Of a DNA stretch of 64,000 nt, positions 1-13,373 are shown one piece after another. The notes under the pieces were generated by a model. It was given only the letters and a program-made list of their open reading frames with translations. It ran no database searches and had not been told where the DNA came from. Source of the stretch: Cephalotrichum gorgonifer (Eukaryota > Ascomycota > Sordariomycetes > Microascales > Microascaceae); contig ONZQ02000001.1 in the NCBI GenBank assembly GCA_900312665.1, forward strand, positions 1,430,283-1,494,282, in the 5' to 3' direction. Positions within the stretch are counted from its first letter, which is position 1; each line of letters begins with the position of its first letter. The position numbers were made by a program, and so were the translations under genes.

Positions 1-3000
1 GGGGGGGGGAGATCGACTCGGCCAAGCCATCATAGCTTAGTGGTTCGGTGGCGAGTTTTGTAGGGTGGCGTTGTGGCTCGCGCGTGGAGGGGCGAAACAA
101 GGAGAGATACCGAGGTGTACTCGTAATAGTCGCCGTCGCAAACGGTAGCGTGAGCTACACAATCATGCGAGACCATGCGAAGACAGGGGGATAGCAACAT
201 GGCGACAATCATTGCTGTTGTCGCAAAGTTGTGTTTTGGGTGACGATGATTGCGCGGCGGGCGACCGCGACCGCGATGAAGAACGGCATCTTGTTGTAGA
301 AGGGTGGTGGGTGGTGGGTGGAGGGTGGACGGAGGGGAGGGCGGGAGCGGCAGGGGCAGAGAGGGACGCAAAACACCAAACAGCAGGCACCACCGGGAGG
401 AGGTAAAGCGCAGCGTCAGACGATGGAAATCGAATAAAAGCTAACAACGTACCTGGAGAACTGAGAGCTGCTGGGTTGATTGTCGCACTATCAACGATGT
501 TTGGCTGTACGGAGTACATGAGTGCAGCATCAACCAGCACGTCAAAAAGGCAAGTTCGACGACGACGTGTCGTGGAATAGTTGAGTTGCCTTTTTGATGG
601 AACGCGCTGGGAAGAAGCAAGCTTGGATCTGGGAGCTTGTGGAGGATAGATGCAAGTAGGAATACTCGTGCATGTGGTTGGCGCAAGTGCGAAAGGTGCT
701 TTCTTTGGCGAGCGCAATGTGAGGGGCGTGTACTTGTAGGAAAGAGTGGGCCGGTTATAAGAGCGGAACGAGGGTAATAGGCCTTGATCGAAATTGGGTC
801 GCCAGTAAGGTTGCAGGACCACGACGGGAGACCGCCTGGGGTGTGTACGAGGTTATGTACCCTGTGTAACTTGGGTCGCCTGGGTCTGCATGTCCTGGAG
901 CAAGGAGGTAATCGCGGGTGTGAGCCACACGAAGGGGGGGTGTACGTGGAGAGAGGGAATAAGGAAAGAGAAGGGGAGGGGGGGTGTACAGGGTGCCTGG
1001 ATGGGTGTGTGCGGGAGAAGAGGCTACAAGTACGAGAATGTCAGAAGATATGTATGAAGTACTCCGTAGTAGTATAGCCCAAGATGTCGTTTCAGTCGAG
1101 TCCTGGACCCTTTGGCATCGGCAAAAATAAGCAAGGGCAAAAGGCCGGCAGAACGGAACGACGAAGGAACCTCGTGAGCGAAGGCCGAGGGTCGTTGGCG
1201 GGAAACAGAGGAAGAAGTCTGGCGCGGGAAGGTCCAAAGTAGTCTGCTTATCTTTGGTAGAGAAGACGCAGCTCAACCATCAGTTGTGTTGGCGCTAACG
1301 GAGCACCTGTGGATGGGGATGTCGAGGTCGATGTAACGCCGTAGATGGCAGGTTCCGCGAATGGCCTGTCCTTGCAGGCGCAGATGAGGATAGCTAGTAT
1401 TCGTGCTTGTATCAATAGGCCCTGATCCTATTGAAGGAGGCAACAGGAGCGAAGGGGCAAGGTTTGGTTGGCGAAAGAGCAGACGACTGGGTTCTACCTA
1501 TATGCACCTAGGCGTAACGTCCGCAAATGTCGTTGGAGGAGCTGGGTATGGGTATGGGTACACTATCGAGCGTAACTCGCGTTCTCGGGCTTGTACGAGT
1601 ACTCAAATTGTTAAGTGGGGGTGCTAAAGGAATCGAGCCGGCAGCTCGAAATTAAGATGAGTCGCCGACGAGGTAAGCAATTGTCATGTCCACTGCCTTG
1701 TGAATGAGCGAACTTTAGTCACTTTCTTGCTTGCTTGCCGGGTGGAGTTAAAAGGAGATTCGGATGATCGACGCGAGATGCGATAATGCAGGGAATGACC
1801 CCGACGTAGCTGAAGTCGAAGCCGGAGCCGAAAATGCGACCCTCGTTCCTGCCTAGTCAAAATGATACAAAGTGATTTTTCCCAAGAGGTCATTTTCTGG
1901 CTTGCACAGGCTCCCTTCTTCATGGCACAGTTGAGCATCCATTCCCAACCTTCCACCACTCGTACACTTCCATCCTACTGAATCCTGCTCTTTCTCAGCC
2001 GGATGTCGACGCGACATCAGCAGGCCAAACTTCGAAAGGAAGCAAGGCTGTCCTGCCTCGAGAGCCCAACTCGAACGACGCGTGGTCTTGCGTGGAGTCG
2101 CGAGTCGACCACAGCCCGCTCCTCCTTCATCAAGACTGGGGGGTTGCAAGCTGGAGGGGGCGGAAGGCGGGATGGCAAGATGTGGTGAAGGAGGAAGGAA
2201 GGAGGGGGGGGTGAGAATAAGATAACTGGGATACGAGCATTTGACTCTTGCGATGAGAGGGTTCGAAGGGAGGGGTCCACCAGGCTTGGACTAACGTGGG
2301 GCACAGATGTCTTGGTACGAATACATCTTGGAGGGCACGGGGCCAAGGGTATATGTCTAAAGGTATATTAATTGGCAGATGCTACATGACCCACCCCTGT
2401 CAATACCTCTAAACGTACCCTATTAATATATGCCGGATTCGGTAGCTTCCTGCCTGCTCTTGTCACTCTCTGCCCGAGGGACTTTGCTCTTACTTGGTCC
2501 TCCTGCAGCCTGGTCATCTGGACGAAGCTTCCCTGCCCCATGGTGGATCTACTTCGCCGTGCACTTTTTCCCCGCCCAGGACTCAAAGGAAGCCACCACC
2601 AATAACGGGAGGAATGACCGATCCAATACCCCTCCCAGCCGCACACCCCCTCCCCCCGCCCCGCACTTCGATGGCACCACACTCGTCGAGTACTTTTAGT
2701 GACTTGTTGACACGAGCCACGATCCTCTCTCGGGTCAAAACTGGTAGCAAGCTTCCCCAGATTGCATGCTTTACAAGCACGGGGGGAGGATGGCAATCGT
2801 CGCTGATTTGACGACAGCCGACGACGAGACGAGACGCCGTCAGAACCTCTTTCTGGCTCTCAGATGTCGATACAGGTTCCCAGCCACTCACTCTCAACAT
2901 TCATCCAGAGCAAAGCTCGTAGGGGTTCCCACGTCTCCGTGATAAATTCCACTCGTGCGAACAGGTTCAAGAGCCAAGACAGTGTGAGGTACAAGTACTG

Positions 3001-3791
3001 AAGTAGCAGTACGGAAGTCTGACATCTCCTCGGCCACGGATGCTCGGCTATCTCCATTCTTTGAGGGTCCCCGTCCCCGGAAAGCGCGGCTTCCTGTAAA
3101 CTACGTACGAGTAGTGCGTCCTGGTGATAGAAGTCGCAAAACCAAGGAAATGCTTGTCTCAGACGGAGGACTTTTCAGAGGAACTAGCTAGCGGAATGCA
3201 CAGGGTTGACATGACCACTCCTTCCACTCCGAGCCGTGTTCGCTGAGCAGCTGCAGATTGATAGTCTTAGCGCACTTCTACGTACTTGTCGTCAACACCA
3301 TGAGCACCACAGGTCCAATCTGGCGACAGAAGCGGGGCAGCGGTGAGGAGGGGTCTCGAGGCGCATTGTTCGGTAAACCAACGCCTCAAATTTTTCCTTT
3401 TTCGATATCGCGTTATCCTCGACGGGCCCTTCTGTATCGGGAGCACGAAGAGATGGTATTCATACCGAAGCCGGGATGAATAGCAGGTTGCTTGAATGGT
3501 CGTTCATGTGCAGGAAATCGCGAGCAGGCCACGCTCAAGTGGGTTGGGTGCATTTGAAGCATATGCATGGGAGCGGAGTGCGTCCGCCAAGTCCTCGCAC
3601 AAGGGAAGAGCAACCAGCTTGTGAGAGGGGGGTGGCGTGTACTTAGATAGAGCTACGACGTGAACATAGCACAATCACAATGCTCGGGGACGGCAGACAA
3701 GACATGTCAGGGTTGATTACGAGGATACGCCATGTTGTACCTGTACAAGTGCGGAATGCAGGGATGGATGTCTTGGCTTGGATATGATATT

Positions 3792-3836
3792 AATAATGAT
3801 ACTTATTTACCACTATAATATTTTGTAAGTATTATT
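3792..3836. repeat. AT-rich imperfect inverted repeat
   Basis: The arm AATAATGATACTTA (3792-3805) faces TAAGTATTATT (3826-3836); the arms pair after omission of three bases, leaving a loop of about 20 nt that is itself AT-rich. It stands out in a GC-balanced surrounding. No target-site duplication or transposase is seen, so its nature is unknown. Confidence 0.5.
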
Positions 3837-6800
3837 GGTCGCTCGAAACGGTCTCTTGGGGTTTGGAACCTTCAGTCACACGTTTCCATGGCTCATCAGC
3901 ACGGTATATTAGGAAGATAGTAGGGGCGGGCACCCTGGAATGTTCAAAACGACAAAGGGCGAGCATGGATGCATCCCAAGACAACTAACTGTACGACCAC
4001 TGGCCCGGCCAGCTGTCCGTCCCGCATCCGAGGAGGCGGCGGCGTGTTCCTCCGTTCCCCGCCCCGATCACACCTTGTTTGTCACGAAAAGCGGTGCGAA
4101 TGTTTCCAGTCTGCGGGCTCCGGGCAATCCGGATTGGAATGATGGATGCTCAGGCATTCCCGATGGGTAAGGGCGCGGTTTGCGATATTACCCCCGAGTT
4201 AACCGTAGAAGACCCGTCATCATCATATGCAGTGTAATCCTGCGACGCGAGGAGGGATGATTTTCCAGCCGAGTGCTCCGTGTGCGTTCCGCGTGGCTGA
4301 TTCCTCTTCCCTCGGCTGCCAACAAGCAGAAAGGTGACCGTCGCCCCTTGCTGGGCTGAGTGGGCTGCACCACTCTCCAGTACGTACTGCTCGCCCATGT
4401 CCCGAGTTTGAACACCGAACCGATCTCATATACCCCCGAATATCCATAGAACACACTCACGCACACACACATCCTGGACAGGGTTAGAATTAAACCGGCA
4501 CAACGGGATTCGTTTCTGGTATTAAAGATCCCGCCAGCTCGGATAGAGTTGGGAAACGCAGTCCCACTCTTCGAGGAGGGGCTCCACAAGGGCCGAGGAG
4601 CAAGTGTGGTGGGGAAGGGAAGGGGGCCGTAAATGGCTTGGAATCCTGGAAACCGGCATCGTCTGTGGTGCTCGTTATGTTTGGCCGGCTATTTAAGAGT
4701 ATCGCCAAATTAATTACTCCGCCAGCGGAAGACGGTTAGAGATGGCGGTGGCGCCCGCGGCGAAACGAACGGCGCTCTCTTAGTAACTCGCTCGTTCATG
4801 TTCATGCTCGTACTCGTAGGTTTTGATGGGATAGGGGAACCGGTCTTGTCGAGAGTAGATTGTGTATTATTAACGTAACGCACACTTCTTTCTAATCGCT
4901 GCGAGGCTGCTACTGCGCGCATTTCGGCCCAGGGTCTAAGTTTAAGCTACCCGCCCTCATGAGAAACCGAAGGGGTGTAAAAGTACTGATCATAGGGGGT
5001 GTGTGCCCCTGACAGAGTGTGACCACCACCACCCATGATGTTGCGGAGAGCGCAGATGGTTGCTTTCACAGCGATCGGATCCATGATGAGTGGACTCCCC
5101 GCAATGTTGGAGTTGGAGGCCCCACCCAACAATGGGCTAGTGGATTGTTAGCGCACCGCTGCATATCCGTGGGAGGGGCGGCAAAGTATGAGTATGAGTA
5201 CGAGTACCCTGGCCGTCCAGATGGTGGTGGTGCCATGCGCTGCGGAGAATTAGCTTGCTGTGTCAGTGTCCAAGGTGTGTGTGGCCAAGGGGCGTCGGTC
5301 AATGTGCAAGGGTCAAATCAATCCCCCCCCCCTGGTCCGATTTCTTTTTTGGGGTGGAGAGTTTTGCGTTTGATAGAAGCCCGATCGAGGGGCTGAATCC
5401 GGGGGAACCCTTACACCGCGAGACCTGGTGGTGGTACGTACTTAACCGTATGCAGTAGAAGTTGCGGAACGCAGTTTGGGCCATCAGTGGGGGAGGCGGA
5501 AGGAAGGGGGGGCGGATGGGAAGGGAACATGGTGGGTTGAACGCGGCCGGTGAATAATAAGCTTCCCCATACAAGGTCAAGGGCTTGGCTTTAGCTGGCG
5601 CACGACCCGAGAGACGGGGACAGTTGAGGAAAGGGGGGGGGGAAACGGGACGACGGTGGGGAAGTACCTGCACGAGTCATGGTAGAGGTTTGTATGCTGT
5701 CCAGGGCGGGGGGGGGACTGTTCACACCTTGACATTGCTTGGAAAATAGACGGGTGGGGCTGCAGGGATCTGCTGCCCAATAGCTAATGTACCCTCCTCA
5801 AGATGGATGGGTGGGGAGCTCTCTCGCAGTTGTTGCGGCAGGTGGGAAGCAACAATGAAGTCACCGAATTTCAGTATAAGTTTGGAAACGAGGATACTAA
5901 ACATTTTTTTAGGAAGTCTAACGAAATGCAGGATTCCTTTCCGGATTTTTGAGTACACCTATGCTACGCTACATTTCTGCACGTAATTCTGAATCTAGCC
6001 GAGTCCCCCGGGACTGGAAGAAACTCTCGGGCCCTTCGAGATGTCAGCCGTTGTCCACCGCGTCGTGTTCCAGGCTGATCATTGCCGGAAGGACATCCAG
6101 GCATGTCACTCAACCCCCCTCCCCTAACCCCCCGGCGAAAGAACACCGTTATTAATGCTTGTAATACGGAGTACTTCGTGTTATTCTGGAGCCCACATGT
6201 TCACGCCCACCATGTGGAATCTCGGCAAAGGCTCCGCTCAACCCTTGTCGGTCGCAAGAGAGGAGCCCTGGGGAACACAAGCAATCGCCCCCGACGCTCG
6301 CTCTCCTAGTTATCAAGGACTCGACAACCTCGATATTAAAACGCCAAAAATATCCCATTCCAAGTATGTGAGTACAAGTACTTGGGAGCGACGTGATGAT
6401 TCCCCCCCCCCCCCGGATCGCTCCTTCCTCCTTGGGCCCTGAACGTCCGCAATTTTGCACTCGTACTCGTAACTGGGGACTGATATTAAAGCCCGATGAC
6501 TCAGAATGATACTTACTGCGCTTGATTCCCTACCTATCTTACGTACGAGTACGAAGAGTACATTCCATTCTCGTACTCGTACAGTCCACGGCTTATTATC
6601 GGTGGTGAGAATGATCCAAGACTAATACGAGGACGCGTCCTGAATCCTTAATTGGGACCCGGAAAAACCGAGGTACATATCTGACAGTGTACAAGTAGAT
6701 TTGAGGGTAGAGAACGCCCCTCCCCAGCCCCCTCCCTCTCTTGTACCCACATATGCAGACCTTCGGAGCTACCAAATCCTTAATGTTGTATTTGTCCATT

Positions 6801-9800
6801 CTCACAAGGGTTAGAAGAACATGCTATATTTCCTGTGAGGGTGTCACCATGTGGCCATCGGTACCGATCCGGATAGGCGGCACTGTTTGTGCTTGTCCTT
6901 GCATCTGCAAGGCTGCCAGCGCCCGCCTTTCGGGTGCATGCCACTGTCAAACAACCGTTCCCACGACGCCGTCACGGAAGGCGTCAAAGGATGTTTGCGG
7001 GGCGGCATCATAAACGCATTAACGAGAGTATTCCGTCCGATGTGCAGCCGCAGGCTTGAACCCTGATTTGCAGCCGCGCCCGGGGGAAACCAGGGATCGA
7101 CTTCGGCCGAGCCCCCTGGTGGCAGACCGTCTCGGCATTGTTCGCAAATTAAGGGTAGGGAAGAGGGCCCGATACGCCCCCGTGACGTGCAGTAGTCTGC
7201 TTCTGCCGATACTCGTCCAAGCATGGAATAATACCTCGTGCAAGAATAGAAACCTCCACGTTGCGAGGAGGCACTTGGCGCCTCGCTAAGGGTGGTGGGT
7301 GCTCCAACCCTGGGGCTTGAGAAAAGACCACCATTCTTGGGGTAATACAAGGATGGATATGTCGTATTCTTCTCCGGCAAGGTCACCTGCGAAGGCAGGT
7401 AGCATCTGCGCATATCGGCACCGGCAGGCGCGCCTTCCTTCATACCTCGAAAGGTTCTAGAATGCGGAAAGTGCCTCCCACCACGAACTATACTCGCAGT
7501 TGTGCCGAGATAACCCGAATATAAGGAGAAGCACTCATAAATTAGGCGTCTCTTCAAGCCCTTTCGAACCCAGTAGTAGCTACCCCCCCCCCCCCACCAA
7601 CAGCAAAAACGACAATATGAATATTCCCGTGTTTCGGCAAGAAGTGTCTCGCTTCTACTCCGTACGCATGCATTTGGGATCCCTTGGATCCGATAACCGA
7701 GATTTACGGAGAGACTGGACCAGGCTAAAGACCATGAGTGAGATTCTAGCAAAGGTATACTACGTATGAGGACCGAACGGTGTCCGACCGGGGGCCGACA
7801 AATCTGAGACGGATACTACATGTGCCCATTGAGCAATAATCAGAGGAGAAAGAGTGGCCTTTCAGGCGTAGCCGTCTTCAACCCGTCAAAGTTGCATTTA
7901 CCCCGCCGAATGAATGGAAGTCGCCGAGGATGCCGAAGCCAACATGGCGGAGTGTTTCTCCTCGCCACCTTCACCCCCATCCTACCCGCATGCGCATGGC
8001 GCGTTTTGGGGGTCACTCCTCGGTTGGTTTCATACGGCGCCCGTATCGCACGTACCTGTAGTGGGTGGTGCAGGGTCCACGCGGACATATCAGGGTTGGC
8101 GCAGAGCATCCACCTCGGGGAACAAGTACGGAAAGTTCAGACCTCAAGTCAGTCGGCGAGACCCTCCGCCACGGTGTGAATGCACCCTAGAAGGGCCGTA
8201 ACCATGGCCGAAATTCGAGAGGTTCCGAGGATCAGGAGCCCCCCTCGGTTTCTGTTTCTTTCACACGTGTCTTCGTCCAGATGAGTTGCCCTTCTACCGA
8301 CTCGCTCTTTCCCAACACAGAGAGGTAACCGCGCCAGCCCTCGGGCTCGCAAATGAAATCGGCGGAAGGTGCAGGGAACTCTGTCAGTGGCTGAGGTGAC
8401 AAGAATCAATAAAAATTATGTCCCCGCTTACCAGTATTGCTGCAGACTATATTGTCGCGAGTAAGACTGAGCTAACCATGATGAGAGCTTGGTACCTTGC
8501 TCGTACACATACAGTTACAGCTCCACCATAATGCCCAGGTCCAAAAATGGCTCTCTTCGCTCATCCTCAGCTTCCAAACTTGATGTAGCTCCTCGGGGAC
8601 GTATCATTACATAAAAAGTCACGTCACGTCACGTCGAGCGACCGGAGCGGCCGGGCAGCGGCAGGATCGATGGATATCGATAAACTCCATCTACCCCCCC
8701 CACCCCCCCTTTTTTCCCTTTTCCCCAAGGTCAGGCAGAAGCCTAGATATCCACGCTAGCGCGGGAAGCTGCAACCCCGCCGAAACGACAAGGTCTTACA
8801 AGAACCATGAACGAATTCAAAGTATAAGTACGGAGCATGCGCCGAGATAGCTGCAACCGACCCGAAATGGTCGCCCGGTTGGACTTGACTCATCGAGCAC
8901 CCGCCTGGGCGTCCCCGCATGTCTGAGTGTTTGTTGACTCGTACCAGAACCGCCGGCGCCTGGGACTGGGGGTATTCGGTTGAGGGATTGCCTGTTCTTG
9001 TCGATGGGCATATCGAGAGGGTTCTATCAGCTGAGAGTTGAGAGGGCCGCTAGGTGTGCGCTTATTCATATGTATTTATGACCTTCCTCATCTCACCTCC
9101 GTAGCGGCACAGAAACGGCAAGAAATTTCTTGTTCCGCGGCCAGTTTTAGACCAAGTCCCCGCCTTATTCCTCTTGTCAGACGTACTGAACAGTCTCACA
9201 GGTCGTGACACATTGCGAGGAATCCCGGTTAATTAGATCACGACGCGCCACCGTTTGTCGACATCTTATCTATATTGCATTGTTATAATTAGAAACCGAC
9301 CCATTCCTGCTGGTCAACCCAACCTGCGGCCGATCGTGATGGAAGAACCCAAGGCCTTGCTTATTGCTCAGCATCTCGGATCGGATATGCTACTATTACT
9401 GTTCTTGACATGTGGGTTGTTAGGTCGGTCTCCTTGGCCCACCGACCTTGTCGAACCAGGATCCTAGGCCGCGGACAAGGGCCGTGCTCTTACCGTCGTT
9501 ACCAAAGCCGCTGCGGCGCCCTTCGGTTCCTCACGGAAACGTCCCCTGTTCACGGCTACAGCTATGATTGGCCTGGGAGAACCACTAGTTTATTTGGGAC
9601 AAGTACGACGTGTCGGTGACGGTCGAAACGACGCCACAGCTGAAACGCGATATCGATCTCTTTAAGCCATTAGCTAAACCGATTTTCCATCAACGGAGGA
9701 GCACTAGTTGTATTCGGCCGGGAGCGGGGAGGGGCGTGAGGTGAGATTCGCTGATTCGTGATATGCACGACACACCAGTCAAAGCCATGGGAGAGGCGGC

Positions 9801-11976
9801 CCGTACCTCACACATACCTGTGACATTGCTGATGGCAAAAGAAGCAAACAGTCCGAGTAAGCATGCTAGTGCGACTTTGGCGCAATTCCCGATAGGGTCA
9901 CCCCTCCGAAGCGACATCGATACCTCGAGCCTACCAACTTTTCTTATCGTTTCGGACGGTGCTAAGGAACATATGAGTAGGCTAGTCAGTGCAGATGACC
10001 TTCGATACGGGATTTAAGACGGAGCACCTGGCGAATGAGGGGGGGCAGACCCTCCCGTGATGTACGTATGTATATTGGAAGTGAGGCTTGTCGGACCAAC
10101 CTCCCCGCCACATATGCAACTCTATATGTCATCACTCCGCTAGAGGTAGGCTAGCGAAGCGTCGCTTTTACGTTGCACATCATTACGGAGTTCGGAGGAG
10201 ACAGGAGGATGCAAGTTCCGCGAGAAAGGGGCGGGGGGCAACCCTCCCGCTGCTTCCTGCCCCGTGAGGCACAAGGCCGACGGGATGTGGAGAATGGACC
10301 CAACCTCGAGCGCAGGAGGGCGCGTCGGTGCAACTCCCCAATATTAGAGAAACGGTTTAGCTCCGGCAGTGATGAGAAGGACAGTGATCATCTGGCGTCC
10401 TCTTCACGAAGAGGAGGGGGAGGTATGCGAGGGCATGAGGTTGGAGGGTGGGCTTCCCTCATGGTGAGTGGGTGGAGCCCAAAGCTGGGAAAGGAGGGTC
10501 GGCTGGTCCGGGCGCTTCCTGGGTCCGAGCTCTGATCTACAATTGGATGGTCCTGTCTCCACATTTTCCATGTCGCCAACTCAACCTGGATGTGCATATC
10601 CTTGATCCCTGCTGCCCCCCCTCCCACGCTTTTCCTCAGGATGGGGTCCTTGTAGGGGTACTTCATCCTGCCCCCGGTCCGCTGGCCAATCCTGGCGTCC
10701 GAAGAAACCTATTTGTTACGAATTGGGACCACTCTGCCTGCCTCCATGCTCAGGACATGTATTACTCGATGCTCAGCCCATGTATTGCTCGTATCTGATA
10801 TGGGATGGACTACGCGTACTTGAGCCTCCCGGCGATGGCGTGACTGAACATCTATGGGAGCAGATGAAGCTCGTGGGGGGTAGATGAGAAAGGTATACAA
10901 GAAGATAGGCATTCATTCATGTCCATAGGCCGGCGGGAGATCTCGCGCAAGCTATGACGGCGAGTCGCGTCTGATAGCAAGCAGTCGTACTCCCCACCTT
11001 TTCGAACCGCCCATCAACCCGCAGCACCTCCAACGTGAGGCGTCTAGCTCTAGCGGCCGGAGTCGAACAGCCCCTCCACGAGGGCGACAAGCCACCGGGA
11101 ATGACGCAGACCCAACATCCAACCTCGAGCGCCAGCTGACAAGCACAAACCAATAGAGCCACACCGCGCTACTTACCTTAGCTACGTCCGTCCCGACGTC
11201 GTCGGTCGCCAGGACTTCCGGGATCCAACTTCGGCGCCTGTCACTACCCCTCCTCCCCCTCCTCCTCCTCCCGCTCCAGAAGGAAATCAGGTGGAGCATG
11301 CGGGCGCTATCCTCACGCTCCCGCTGCCACCCCCAGCCAATACCTTGCTACGCGGGCTTCTTGGGCACTTCTCCCCATACGGCACACCATCAGGAACGTA
11401 AACTGGTGTAAAGTAAGCCGTGACGGCGGGATTGGCCCTCCACAACTGCACCTAGCCCGGAGGCGTCATTTCCGGCCCACCCCAAGCGGCGCCATCAAGC
11501 TGTTCTAGCCATGGTTCGCTTGTAGCTACGGGGACCTCTCGTCACCAGCAGCCACCAAGGAGTTCCCGGGACCTGGCTGCAATTGATATAAGCCATTCGG
11601 GACGTGGCAAGCCCCTGTCACGCTCCTTTCCCCCTTGAGGTATGTATAATGCCTCCTGCCCACAAGGATGAGGCGTATCGCCGTTGTTTTCGTTTCTCGC
11701 CCGTCCCACATCGTGAGCTACAGCCCAACTTCGGATCCGTGCCAGATGCGTTTTCCGATGTTAGACAGTTTGCGCCGTTGAATAAGTGCCGCCTCGAAAG
11801 TGGCGCGTCGAGTGATGTATGGCGAGGGTGTGGTGTAATGCACACCCAGTCTCACCCAAAGCCCGCTCGCTCCCTGTGATGGACTCTAGGAGTTGAGGTC
11901 CCCAGACCTTCCTGTACAGCTTACCGTCTTCGGTTACTACTTGTACGAGGCCATAGACTGCCTTGGGGCACTCTCC

Positions 11977-12007
11977 GCCATCACCCACGCCATCACCCAC
12001 GCCATCC
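11977..12007 (+). repeat. 12-bp tandem repeat
   Basis: The unit GCCATCACCCAC is present twice in full (11977-11988 and 11989-12000), followed by a partial third copy (12001-12007). It lies in gene-free sequence and is a minor simple repeat. Confidence 0.8.
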
Positions 12008-13373
12008 GCAGCGCAGGTGGCCTACGGGAGACAGGTAGGACGTTGAAAGACAAGCCGGGCTGCGGGGAAGGCTAGGGTTCCGTCATCTTACCCTACCGAA
12101 CCCGACGGGTAGTGGTCGACCGACCCGATCCGGGAGAATGAAAATCACAGTTTTTAGATATTCATGGATAGGCCGAGTCCGTTGCATCATCCGTCACTTC
12201 ATCCCCTTGCCGATCCTTGATCGCGGAAGGTCTCAGGCCGAGCGCCACATAGGCGAGGGGGACCCGGAAGAGGCGCCTCGATGTGAACACGAAAGGAGTT
12301 GTTCATTTAAGTTTAGTAACGATGTTCAGCCTTCCCGAATAGGAGCGTGGGGGAAGCGAGCAATATGGATAAAGCCACCGGTTTAAGTGCGTACCAGATC
12401 ATCTGACTGGGATCAACTATTAATACACAATTAAGACCGACTGAAGGCATAGTGACGCATTGATCTACTCTGTCGGTAGGCATGGGTGTGTAAAAAGGCA
12501 AAGGTTTGAAGGTACATACTGCGACGTCGCACGCCGGGAGTGAGATGAGGGTGAGGTCGGGACGGAGATGAGGGAGTGTACTACTCTACTCGCAAGTGCA
12601 TCGGCAGTCGAGATTGACCTACTCGAGGTGGAGGTGGATAGCCGGAACCTGCACAGGTCGGGGGCGGCTCGGTCATAATATGCTTGAATGGGCTCGATCA
12701 TATTACATTTCCTGGCTCTGTGACTCTGACGGGTAGAACGGCCACGGATCCCGTTGTTGCTCGTCAAAACAGAAATGAGATCGAGGTCTGGCCCTCGCCT
12801 CGCATGTTGAGTGAGTTGGATTTGCGATGTTGTTCCATATGGACATGCCTGCGGTTTGGCTGTAGAAGGTACATGTATGAAGCACGTGATGGGTGCCACG
12901 GCCAGCCAACCACCGACAAGTCACCTTGGAAAATGGACCCCACCACCTCACTCTCGTCGGTTCTGGTGCCCCAAGGAATCATCCGTCTGGGCCAGCAAGT
13001 AATATGCGGAAGCCTATTTCTGGCACACACCCGGTATTTGGTATTTCAACCCTCCCTTACATACAAGTACACGCGAACTTAGAGCCTAATAAACTACGCC
13101 CGGGAGTTGGGCTGGTACTAACTGTCGCCGTGACCCTGTACTTGTAGAGAGCTAAGGACGGAAGCACTCGCGGCTGATAACGATAAGCAAGCGCGAATCC
13201 ATCCAACCTAATTCGCCCCGCAACCGCAGCTCTTGGCCAACGTCAAAATTCTGCTTTACCAACGACAACATCAGAACTCGACCGGCCGCGCCTACTCGAA
13301 GCAGCTCGGACAGATACTGCCGAACGAGATATCCCCGGCTATAAACGACATATACGCCGAAACGAGAACCAAA

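Larger units (their letters stand above)
1..13373. other. gene-free intergenic stretch, mixed composition
   Basis: No open frame here shows a recognisable domain, conserved motif or convincing exon structure on either strand. The longer frames start at TTG or GTG and have random-looking, low-complexity products. What the stretch does hold is G or C homopolymer runs (1-9, about 5630-5641, 6401-6414, 7581-7593), many copies of GTAC-centred words such as GTACGAGTAC (1593-1602) and its complement (6573-6582), TACGGAGTAC (508-517, 6165-6174), a 12-bp tandem repeat (11977-12007) and an AT-rich inverted repeat (3792-3836). Pyrimidine-rich patches on the minus strand at about 300-420 resemble fungal gene leaders, so a minus-strand gene could begin near the left edge, but no start with a conserved product is visible. 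Small intron-rich or non-coding genes cannot be excluded without transcripts. Confidence 0.6.

Noticed and set aside
163..822. 219-codon minus-strand open frame near the left edge
   Set aside because: It begins at GTG and is dominated by Pro/Ser/Thr low-complexity sequence mirroring purine-rich DNA; no splice structure or motif supports it.
6844..7752. 302-codon open frame on the minus strand in gene-free sequence
   Set aside because: Its outer codon is TTG, not ATG; the product has no domain, biased random composition and passes through a C homopolymer. Length alone is not evidence in GC-balanced DNA.
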